Assembly (NCBI GenBank): GCA_023664265.1
Contig: JAMPFV010000020.1
Location: forward strand, 1 to 43,245
Reading direction: 5' to 3'
DNA length: 43,245 nt
DNA from: Roseburia sp.
GTDB lineage: Bacteria > Bacillota > Clostridia > Lachnospirales > Lachnospiraceae
A program made the translations under genes and the position numbers. Of the stretch, positions 31,950-38,880 are shown piece by piece (the first letter of the stretch is position 1; every line of letters begins with the position of its first letter). The notes under the pieces are model-generated. The model ran no database searches and was not told the origin of the DNA. It saw nothing but the letters and a program-made list of their open reading frames with translations.

Positions 31950-33641
31950 ATGAAATATATGAAAAATTGTAAGGGACTGTTTGGCTTCTGGCTGCTTCTA
32001 GTGCCCATGGCCTCGGGAGCGTCAGTGCTGTTTTCTCTGGGATTGGAGCCGCTGATCAACGTGGCGGCTGTAAAGGAAGAGGCGCATTTTGCGCGGTATC
32101 TGCTGCTGGAGCTTCTGTTTGCCATAGCGGACCTTAGCGCGCATTATTTTCAGAAAATATGCAGGGAGCGGCTGCGGTATTTTTATGTGACAGGGTTAAA
32201 GCGGGATTGCTTTGACGCGATTATGGACAGGAGGGTTTCGGATTTTTATGAGCAGCCCGTCTCAGCGTACATGTCTGTCTTGAACAGGGATGTGGATAAG
32301 CTGAGCCTGAACGTGTTTGACTCCGCATGCGGGTTTTATCGGGTGGCGGTCGGCTTTGGTATCCATCTGTACGCGGTTTTCAGGGTAAATCCGTATCTTG
32401 TGGTGATGAATGTCGCTTTCAGCTTCGCCTCGGCGTGCATCCCGCGTTTCTTTGAGAAGCGGCTGATTGCCGCGCAAAACGAGTCCTCACGCCGGTCGGC
32501 GGAATATTACGCGGGGCTGAACGACTGCTTCAACGGATTCGCCACGATTAAAACTTTTAACGTGTCGGCGGTTATGCGGGAGAGACAGGAGCGCGCAAAC
32601 CGGCGGCTGGAGGAAGCGAATTATCGGAGCACCGGTAAAAATTACGGCGTTTCGTGTATTTCCATGCTGTGCACCAATATCGGGTATGTGTTGACAATCG
32701 GCGCGGGCGTTTATTTTACGCTGATTGGAAAGATGACGGTGGGGCAGGTCATCGCGGTTTCGCAGTTGATGGGCGGCCTTGCGGTGCCCTTTGAGGAGCT
32801 TCCTGCGCTGATTGCGAACTACAAATCCGTTGCGGATGTGCGGCAAAAGCTTCTGACGCTGATAAAGTCTTGCTCGGGCGAGGGCTGTGAGGGCGATGAC
32901 TATGAGGATGAGAGCTTTGAGGATGGGAACTGCTCAGACGAGAGCCGTGAGGATCTTGACGAGCCGCTGAAGGCGATTGAACTGAAGAATGTGTCGTTCC
33001 GATTCGAGAAGCAGGAAAAGGGATTCGAGAAGTTGAGCTACGTTTTTGAGGCAGGTAGGAAATATATCATGCTGGGCGAGAGCGGGAGCGGCAAATCCAC
33101 GCTGGCGAAGCTGCTGTCTGATTTTTACCGTTGTGACACAGGGCAAATTACGATAAATCACAGGAATATAAGGAAGCTGAGCGAAGCTTCTCTTTACAGG
33201 TACATCAATTATATAGAACAACGGGTGTTCTTATTTAACGATACACTGCGCAGCAATATAACGATGTATCGGGAATATCCGCAGACGGAGATAGAGAAAG
33301 CAGTCAGGCTTGCGGGCCTAAAGGCGTTAGTTGAGCGGCTTTCTGAGGGATTGGAGACGCGGATTGAGGGGAACGGCGTTAATTTTTCAGGCGGAGAGCT
33401 GCAGAGGATTGCGATTGCAAGAGCCATTCTCGCGAAGGCGCAATTTATTATTTTCGATGAAGTGACGGCGAACATGGATTCCGCGCTGGCGGCAGAAATG
33501 GAACGAGGCATTCTGCAGCTAGAGCATACGGGGGTTCTCTATATCACACACAAGTGCAGTCGGGAGCTGCTCGAGGCGGGCGACCGCATTATAATAATGA
33601 AGGATTGGCGGATTCTGACGGAAAGGGATTATAGCGAATGA
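31950..33641 (+). CDS. Fused ABC exporter (membrane plus ATPase domains)
   Basis: A 563-residue half-transporter of the MsbA/LmrA-like class. The N-terminal membrane domain (about 10-290, six segments) is followed by an unusually acidic linker (EGDDYEDESFEDG and following, about 310-335). Then comes the ATPase: Walker A GESGSGKST near residue 375, signature FSGGELQRIAIARAIL, Walker B FIIFDEVTANMDS, and a His switch in YITHK. AAAGGATAGGA fixes the start at 31950. It probably works as a homodimer and exports a lipid, peptide or drug. No biosynthetic or immunity gene is adjacent. It ends in an array of hairpins. Confidence 0.88.
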   Translation: MKYMKNCKGLFGFWLLLVPMASGASVLFSLGLEPLINVAAVKEEAHFARYLLLELLFAIADLSAHYFQKICRERLRYFYVTGLKRDCFDAIMDRRVSDFYEQPVSAYMSVLNRDVDKLSLNVFDSACGFYRVAVGFGIHLYAVFRVNPYLVVMNVAFSFASACIPRFFEKRLIAAQNESSRRSAEYYAGLNDCFNGFATIKTFNVSAVMRERQERANRRLEEANYRSTGKNYGVSCISMLCTNIGYVLTIGAGVYFTLIGKMTVGQVIAVSQLMGGLAVPFEELPALIANYKSVADVRQKLLTLIKSCSGEGCEGDDYEDESFEDGNCSDESREDLDEPLKAIELKNVSFRFEKQEKGFEKLSYVFEAGRKYIMLGESGSGKSTLAKLLSDFYRCDTGQITINHRNIRKLSEASLYRYINYIEQRVFLFNDTLRSNITMYREYPQTEIEKAVRLAGLKALVERLSEGLETRIEGNGVNFSGGELQRIAIARAILAKAQFIIFDEVTANMDSALAAEMERGILQLEHTGVLYITHKCSRELLEAGDRIIIMKDWRILTERDYSE

Positions 33642-33795
33642 AGTAACAGCATATATCTTTTAACGCTTTTGCCTGGGGCAGTTTGTAATGCCGCCGACAG
33701 AAAGAGGGCAGGATTCGGATGCCTATATAAGGGAGCTGAGAGATTATGACAGACTTTAAGCGGTATACAAAATTGCGACAATCATAGTGGTAGTC

Positions 33796-33930
33796 AAAAC
33801 GCAAGCTGCCGAGCTTGCGTTTTTTGCGCAATATGCAATTGCGACAATCGTAGTGATAGTGAGGAAAGAATTTGCCCCGCTTATGCGAGGCAAATTCTTT
33901 AAACGCAAGCTGCCGAGCTTGCGTTTTTTT
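33796..33930. terminator. Three tandem terminator hairpins
   Basis: Between convergent exporter genes lie three stems: 33796-33825 (AAAACGCAAGC/GCTTGCGTTTT, then T run), 33865-33900 (AAAGAATTTGCC/GGCAAATTCTTT, perfect 12 bp) and 33901-33930 (AAACGCAAGC/GCTTGCGTTT, then T run). The first and third are copies of the window-wide GCAAGC family. A direct repeat AATTGCGACAATC occurs at about 33771 and 33837, ahead of the first and second stems, so part of the array arose by duplication. The gap 33642-33795 holds no gene. Confidence 0.8.
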
Positions 33931-34723
33931 AGGTCTTCGCCCCCATCAGACTGCTTGAGGAGTATCTGTGCAGTCCGCGGTAAAACACGGCGACCGCGGC
34001 CGCGGAAATCAGAAGCGTGTAGCCGAGCACCGCAAGCAGCTTCCATAGATCAAAGCTTATCATAATATGCACAGGCAGGTAAATCGCCATGCCAATTGGG
34101 ATTACCAGATACAGCAGAAAGCGCACAAGCCCCTTGAAAATGCCGTCGGGGTAGGTTCCGAAGCTGACCATGCTGCCGGTCATATGATTTCCGAACAGCT
34201 CCGCCCGCACAAACCAAAAGGACAGGCTTCCCATCAGCAGGGCGAATGCAGTATAAACAATAGCGCCTGTTATAGTAAAGAGCAGGAACAGAAGGAACCG
34301 CCCGACGCTGAAGCTGAAAACACAGAGGATAATCAGCCCGTACAGAAAGTCGCCGATGGCTGAGGCGCTCGTGGCGGAGGTTATCACGCTGAGCAGGACA
34401 TTTTTGGGCAGCACCAGATACGCGTCCAGCTTGCCGTTGATGATCAGCTCGGGCAGGGAGAAAGCCCGCGCAAACAGGATATGCGACAGCCCGAAGGCAC
34501 TCGCGGCCAGCCCCCACAGCAGCATGACGTCCCGTATGGCATAGCCGCCGATATCCTCCCGCAGGGAGAACAGGATAACCCATTGGACGATAAAGGTCGC
34601 GTTGTTGAGCGCCATAAAAAGGATGTTCGTCAGGAACGTGACCTTGTTGAGCATCTCGCGCATAATATTGTACTTGACTGAGAGCAGGCAGACCCGCAGC
34701 TCGTTTTTAACCGCCGTTGACAT
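33929..34723 (-). CDS. ABC-2 family permease (second subunit)
   Basis: A 264-residue membrane protein with six predicted segments, of the ABC-2 type once called DUF990 (LRVCLLSVKYNIMREMLNKV, then FSLPELIINGKLDAYLVLPK). Such proteins come as pairs with one ATPase and export an unknown substrate. The start at 34723 overlaps the end of the first permease gene by 17 bases, so the two are translationally coupled. Its stop codon abuts the GCAAGC hairpin at 33901. It is the last gene of the attenuator-controlled operon. Confidence 0.85.
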   Translation of the reverse strand: MSTAVKNELRVCLLSVKYNIMREMLNKVTFLTNILFMALNNATFIVQWVILFSLREDIGGYAIRDVMLLWGLAASAFGLSHILFARAFSLPELIINGKLDAYLVLPKNVLLSVITSATSASAIGDFLYGLIILCVFSFSVGRFLLFLLFTITGAIVYTAFALLMGSLSFWFVRAELFGNHMTGSMVSFGTYPDGIFKGLVRFLLYLVIPIGMAIYLPVHIMISFDLWKLLAVLGYTLLISAAAVAVFYRGLHRYSSSSLMGAKT

Positions 34724-35498
34724 AGAGCTTTTGAACCCCCTTTCCATAGAGAAAGAACATGACTGCACATCCCGCGGCCAGATAAACGATTTGTGCCGAC
34801 AGCACCTCGAGATACTTATCCGTGCTGAAATCGACCAAGAGCTTTGCAGGGCCGTAGCAGACCGTATAAATGGGCGTCAGTTTAAATAACGGTTGCAATG
34901 CTTCGGGGAATATTTCTATCGGAAATATTGTCCCGATGACCAGAATCATCTTGTCATACAGCCACTGGAACGGATTCGCGTCCTCGATCCAAAAGGACAG
35001 CAGGCTGATGCACAGCTTGAAAACCGCGTGGATAGTGATTCCCAGCAAAAGACAGGGCAGCGCCGCAAGGAGGGCGACAGGATGAAAGCCTGAAAGTCCG
35101 CCTGCCATCGTGACGCCGATAAGCGCCGAGACCGCCGCGTACATCGGCAGACGAATACTGCATTCCCCCGTGTACCTTGCGAGGATATAGAGCGTATAGT
35201 GGTAGGGCTTGTTCATCAGGTACGCGATATTGCCCCCGCGGATGTCGTCGGAGACCTGCCTCGTGAGGGTGTTTGAGCGGGTGCCGAACCAGATCATTTC
35301 CGTGATCATCACATACCGGATCATCTGCTCCTTGGTATAGCCCGCAATCAGCGAGTCGGGGGAGGCGTACATATAGTCCCACAGGTGGATAAATATAAAA
35401 ATAATGATAAAATAGCTGATAAAGCCCATCGCGATGTTGGCCGCGTATTGCAGATTTTCCATCAGCACGGAACGATAAATGACCGCATATTTTTTCAT
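34707..35498 (-). CDS. ABC-2 family permease (first subunit)
   Basis: A 263-residue membrane protein with six predicted segments and a conserved cytoplasmic motif (VSDDIRGGNIAYLMNKPYHY), characteristic of the same ABC-2 family as the next gene. It shares little sequence with its partner apart from topology, consistent with a heterodimeric channel. The ATG overlaps the ATPase stop (ATGA), so the three genes form a tightly coupled export operon on the minus strand. Confidence 0.87.
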   Translation of the reverse strand: MKKYAVIYRSVLMENLQYAANIAMGFISYFIIIFIFIHLWDYMYASPDSLIAGYTKEQMIRYVMITEMIWFGTRSNTLTRQVSDDIRGGNIAYLMNKPYHYTLYILARYTGECSIRLPMYAAVSALIGVTMAGGLSGFHPVALLAALPCLLLGITIHAVFKLCISLLSFWIEDANPFQWLYDKMILVIGTIFPIEIFPEALQPLFKLTPIYTVCYGPAKLLVDFSTDKYLEVLSAQIVYLAAGCAVMFFLYGKGVQKLYVNGG

Positions 35499-36490
35499 AA
35501 GGCCGCAGGCTCCCTCCCTTCGGATTTGTAGATTTCCATAATGATGGTTTCCAGCGGGACATTTGAGATATTGATGTCCTCCACATGCTCCGCGTCGATA
35601 TGGCGCAGCGCGTCGTTGATTTTCAGCACGCCGGTGTCGATTTCCAGCTTTGCGCGGCTGCCCTTTCTTTTCAGGACGGTAAGCCCCTCCGCCGAGGGCA
35701 GGACGGCGTCCTCCTGAAGCTTGAGCTCCACGATTTTCCTGTTCAGATAGTGGTACTTTAAGTGCTCCATCGAATCGTCGAGCACAAGGCGGCCGTTGTT
35801 GACAATGATAATGCGCTTGCAGAGCTTCTCGATATCGCTGATATCGTGGCTGGTCAGAAAGATGGTCGTGTGAAGCTCCCGATTCATCTGTCTGATCAGC
35901 GCGCGGATATTTTCCTTTACGACAGGGTCAAGCCCGATGGTCGGCTCATCTAAAAATAACACTTGTGGTTTATGGATGAGCGATGCGACCAGCTCACAGC
36001 GGATCCGCTGCCCCAGTGAGAGATTGCGCACGGGCGTATTGAGAAACGCGCCAAGCTCAAAGATGTCGGAGAGCTCGCGGATGCGCGCTTCCGCCTCCTT
36101 ATCGGAAAGGTCGTAAATCGCGCCGAAAAAGCGGAAGTTGTCGTAGGGCGTCAGGTGCGTCCAGAGCTGCTCCTTCTGCCCGAAAACAGTGCCGATTTTA
36201 TAGGCGAGCTGCTTGCGCTTTTTCGCGGGATTGATGCCGAGCACTTCCACGGCGCCGCCGTCGGGATAGAGGATTCCCGTCAGCATCTTGATGGTGGTGC
36301 TTTTCCCCGCGCCGTTCGGGCCGATGAAGGCGAGCATCTCCCCTTCGTTCACGGTGAAGGAAATGCGGTCCACGGCCTGCACCGCCTCCGTCCGCGGATG
36401 AAGAATGGCCTTGAGACTGCCCTTCATTCCTTTTTCCTTCTGCCTTACGCGGAAGGTCTTTGATAAATTTTCTGCCTCGATTACATTCAT
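35495..36490 (-). CDS. ABC-2 exporter ATPase
   Basis: A 331-residue ATPase that powers the two permeases. It has the N-terminal extension KAILHPRTEAVQAVDRISF typical of this class, Walker A GPNGAGKST near residue 79, signature LSLGQRIRCELVASL, Walker B QVLFLDEPTIGLDP and the switch His in LTSHD. A C-terminal domain of about 80 residues follows the core. AAAGGAGG lies 9 bases before the ATG. Only about 30 bases separate the start from a strong terminator in the leader (36530-36576), so expression should depend on antitermination. Target drug or peptide is unknown. Confidence 0.92.
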   Translation of the reverse strand: MNVIEAENLSKTFRVRQKEKGMKGSLKAILHPRTEAVQAVDRISFTVNEGEMLAFIGPNGAGKSTTIKMLTGILYPDGGAVEVLGINPAKKRKQLAYKIGTVFGQKEQLWTHLTPYDNFRFFGAIYDLSDKEAEARIRELSDIFELGAFLNTPVRNLSLGQRIRCELVASLIHKPQVLFLDEPTIGLDPVVKENIRALIRQMNRELHTTIFLTSHDISDIEKLCKRIIIVNNGRLVLDDSMEHLKYHYLNRKIVELKLQEDAVLPSAEGLTVLKRKGSRAKLEIDTGVLKINDALRHIDAEHVEDINISNVPLETIIMEIYKSEGREPAAL

Positions 36491-36529
36491 TGAAACGCCT
36501 CCTTTACTTTCCCATAACTGAAAATAAAA

Positions 36530-36576
36530 AGAGCCGCGATGCTACATACACTTTCGTGCATATACCATGCGGCTCT
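36530..36576 (-). terminator. Regulated terminator before the exporter ATPase
   Basis: AGAGCCGC and GCGGCTCT (arms 36569-36576 and 36530-36537) start a stem of about 20 pairs that closes on a GAAA tetraloop and is followed by TTTTTATTTT on the minus strand. It ends about 40 bases before the ATPase start, where a constitutive terminator would silence the operon. Confidence 0.85.
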
Positions 36577-36654
36577 CTATAAGCTCCCGATTACCGCACA
36601 GCCTGATAAGACCTTTCGTCTTACGGCCATGCGCGTCTTGGCTGTCTGCCAATA

Positions 36655-36729
36655 TCAGGCTGTGACCGTAATGTGAAAAATCTGCATCTGCGGAATCACC
36701 AAAATAATCAGAGCGTTATTTTTATACAT
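36655..36729 (-). CDS. Leader peptide of the exporter operon
   Basis: A 24-codon open frame: it begins MYKNNALIILVIPQMQIF and ends HITVTA. AAGGAGA lies 9 bases before the ATG, a better site than many genes here have. Its stop codon and last codons form one arm of the 12-bp leader stem, which is the geometry of ribosome-mediated attenuation. The peptide is hydrophobic in the middle. It resembles no leader peptide I can name. Stalling by an antibiotic is inferred from the arrangement and the exporter downstream. Confidence 0.65.
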   Translation of the reverse strand: MYKNNALIILVIPQMQIFHITVTA

Positions 36730-36786
36730 TGTGTTGTCTCCTTCGTCAAATGAAAGCCTGTGGGCTTTCATTATGGATTTCTGAAC

Positions 36787-36815
36787 AGAATATCACAGAG
36801 GATTGGAAAAAGCAA
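36787..36815 (-). promoter_or_regulatory. Promoter of the attenuator leader
   Basis: On the minus strand TTGCTT and TATTCT are separated by 17 bases, with TGA just before the -10 (extended -10). It lies between the hepT stop and the leader hairpin, so the leader is transcribed independently of the mntA-hepT pair. Confidence 0.6.
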
Positions 36816-36820
36816 GCGTT

Positions 36821-37149
36821 TTATGATAAAAACTTTTCCGGTTCTTCAATCAGTATGGGGATTTCCTCGAACACTACATCGGCAATAATATTCCAATTTG
36901 TTCCATCATAATCGTGAATCAAACGATGTCTAAGTCCCGATATCATGCTCCATTGAACTTCATCGTGCATTTCTTTATATTTATCGGAACATGTTCGCCA
37001 ATATTATACAATGGCGTTGTAACAAGCCATTGCAACGGAATATCTGCCAGTAAATCTTCCTTGTTAATATTATGTGTTACAATATACTCATGCAGCTTTA
37101 TGGCATTTTCGTAAATCCTTTTAATTCTCTGCTCATCTGAATATTTCAT
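36821..37149 (-). pseudogene. hepT: HepT-like toxin gene broken by a frameshift
   Basis: The frame starting at 37149 reads KYSDEQRIKRIYENAIKLHE and WLVTTPLYNIGEHV, then loses homology and stops after 68 residues. Shifting by one base near 36986-36990 restores the family: DKYKEMHDEVQWSMISGLRH, then RLIHDYDG, ending at 36821. The RHRLIHDY run is the HepT active-site pattern (RX4-6HXY) of a HEPN RNase. One missing T (GTTCC where GTTTCC would keep the frame) would explain it. Either the toxin is inactive here or the sequence has an error. Its ATG overlaps the mntA stop (ATGA). Confidence 0.75.
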
Positions 37150-37448
37150 GCTATCAACAGCCTTTCTCTCATAACCGCATTATAAAAATCGCTATCCCGG
37201 TTAATTTCATTTATTTCAAATACATCAACATTCTTTTTCAAAATCTTCCGCAACTCCTCAGCAAGTGAAAAAATCATCGTAAGTTTAAAATTTTCCCCAC
37301 CGTACACCAGAAAATCTAAATCACTGCGTTCATCTGCTTCCCCTCTGGCATAAGAACCAAACAAATAGATTGCTTTCACTTTATATTTTTCAGCGATTGG
37401 CTGCACTAAATTTTCAATATCCTTAATTGTAAATACACCATTATTCAT
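37146..37448 (-). CDS. mntA: MntA-like nucleotidyltransferase antitoxin
   Basis: A 100-residue minimal nucleotidyltransferase. The active site is GSYARGEADERSDLDFLV, with the GSxxRG helix and the paired Asp. In the HepT-MntA system this enzyme inactivates the HEPN RNase by adding AMP residues near its active-site Tyr. The start is set by AAGAAGGGA before 37448. It overlaps hepT by four bases. Since hepT is frameshifted, mntA may now be an antitoxin without a toxin. Confidence 0.85.
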   Translation of the reverse strand: MNNGVFTIKDIENLVQPIAEKYKVKAIYLFGSYARGEADERSDLDFLVYGGENFKLTMIFSLAEELRKILKKNVDVFEINEINRDSDFYNAVMRERLLIA

Positions 37449-37718
37449 TTTGTCAGTCCCTTCTTTTATGATAAATGATGATTTCCTATCAGAAGTATCT
37501 TCTTTGCCCGCCCATCCGTATAGTGCCATCCTATACCACATAAGTAGCTTTTCCGGTGGTATGCCTATGCCGTCACAAATCTCAATTTTAATATATCATA
37601 CTATATTTGACTTCCCATATCAAGGCATGGGAAATAATCGCATATATTTTTATACATTCTTGGTTTCTCCGGTTATTGATGACGGCATAATATCACTTCC
37701 CTTTGATTCGATGGTTTT

Positions 37719-37748
37719 ATTATACATGAAATAAGGTCTGTGAAACAA
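37719..37748 (-). promoter_or_regulatory. Promoter of mntA-hepT; rest of gap
   Basis: On the minus strand TTGTTT and a perfect TATAAT are 18 bases apart, about 270 bases before mntA. The leader holds an inverted pair TATGCCGTCA (37566-37575) / TGACGGCATA (37680-37689) enclosing TTCCCAT/ATGGGAA at 37612-37633, which could fold. The remainder, 37750-38118, shows no gene longer than a few codons and no clear promoter for the next operon. Confidence 0.5.
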
Positions 37749-38118
37749 TAATTTTTATTCTTTGTTTTGTGATGGCACTGTTCCTTGCAATTACTTTGTC
37801 ATCAATATTCGCTGGAGAGTGGCATGATAATACAAGTGAACGGAACAACTCAAAGCAGAGGATATAATGAGGAGGATAGGATTGATGACAAGAAGTCATT
37901 AAGTTGCGAGTATAGTTGAAGTGTACAAATTTTTTTGGACGCTTGGATAGTGTATTGCAATTAACAACAATGGATACAAAAGGGATTCAGAGATTCTGTT
38001 TGCAACGCAGCGTAGCATAAAAAAACGCAAATGTACACAACTGTTGGTGGCGCAGCGCGGACTTTTTCATTATGGTTGTCACATAGTCACATGTAGAGAA
38101 AGGAGCAGAATTATTATT

Positions 38119-38880
38119 ATGAACAAGGAGACAATCATATCGGCAAAGCATTTGAAAAAGGCCTTTGGCAAGGGCGAAAGCCTTCAGGTTATCTATTCCG
38201 ATTTGAACATGGATATTTACAAGGGGGACTTTACCGTCATCATGGGCTCGTCGGGCGCGGGCAAGTCCACCCTGATGTATTCCCTGTCGGGGATGGATAA
38301 GCCGGACGGCGGGGAGATTTACTTTGACGGGATGGACATCACGAAGCTGAACAACGACAAGCTGGCGGTGTTTCGGCGAAGGGAGTGCGGCTTCGTATTC
38401 CAACAGATTTATCTGATAGAGCGGATGAACCTCATGGACAATGTCATCGCGGCGGGAGTACTGACAAGCAAGGATAAGGAAGAGATTAAAAATCGCGCGA
38501 GGGAGCTGTTTTCGCTGGTAAATCTGCCCGAGAAGACGTGGAAAAAGACCTCCTCCCAAATTTCAGGCGGTGAGGCGCAGCGGGCCGGCATTGTCAGGGC
38601 AGTCATCAACAATCCCAACGTGCTTTTTGCGGACGAGCCGACAGGCGCGCTGAACTCCGCAAATTCGGGGGCGGTTCTTGATGTTTTCACCTCGCTTCAC
38701 GATAAAGGACAGAGCATCGTCATGGTCACGCACGATAAGAAATCAGCCCTGCGGGGAAACCGCATCCTTTATATAAAGGACGGGAAAATTTATGGCGAGT
38801 GCGATTTGGGGAAATTTGAGCAGGACAATCCCGAAAGAACGGAAAAGCTTGACAAGTTTATTAAGGAAATGGGGTGGTAA
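38119..38880 (+). CDS. BceA/MacB-like ABC exporter ATPase
   Basis: A 253-residue ATPase of the peptide-resistance class: Walker A GSSGAGKST near residue 47, the QIYLIERMNLMDNVIAAG switch region, signature ISGGEAQRAGIVRAVINNP, Walker B VLFADEPTGALNS, and MVTHDKKSALRG. AAAGGAG fixes the start at 38119. The last codons overlap the permease start. Such pairs remove bacitracin-like or lantibiotic molecules from the membrane or act as sensors. No histidine kinase/response regulator pair is adjacent; instead an XRE regulator follows at 41318. Confidence 0.9.
   Translation: MNKETIISAKHLKKAFGKGESLQVIYSDLNMDIYKGDFTVIMGSSGAGKSTLMYSLSGMDKPDGGEIYFDGMDITKLNNDKLAVFRRRECGFVFQQIYLIERMNLMDNVIAAGVLTSKDKEEIKNRARELFSLVNLPEKTWKKTSSQISGGEAQRAGIVRAVINNPNVLFADEPTGALNSANSGAVLDVFTSLHDKGQSIVMVTHDKKSALRGNRILYIKDGKIYGECDLGKFEQDNPERTEKLDKFIKEMGW

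Larger units (their letters stand above)
36491..36786 (-). ncRNA. Attenuator leader of the ABC-2 exporter operon
   Basis: Read on the minus strand, the leader has four parts. First is a 10-bp hairpin (36749-36772, AATGAAAGCC/GGCTTTCATT), then a ribosome site and 24-codon leader peptide. Next is a perfect 12-bp stem (arms 36653-36664 and 36597-36608) enclosing two small hairpins (TTGGC/GCCAA and TAAGAC/GTCTTA). Last is the terminator. The 12-bp stem overlaps the leader peptide's last codons and stop. Its far end GTGCGG (36594-36599) can instead pair with CCGCAT of the terminator's near arm (36567-36572). A ribosome paused at the end of the leader peptide would therefore favour read-through. 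A ligand-binding riboswitch is an alternative. Confidence 0.65.

Noticed and set aside
33756..34046. Minus-strand frame through the terminator array
   Set aside because: It is made largely of hairpin repeats and the end of a permease gene read in another frame.
37867..37902. Short frame MRRIGLMTRSH in the gap before the BceA-like gene
   Set aside because: Only 11 codons; an upstream ribosome site is not clear and nothing links it to the exporter.
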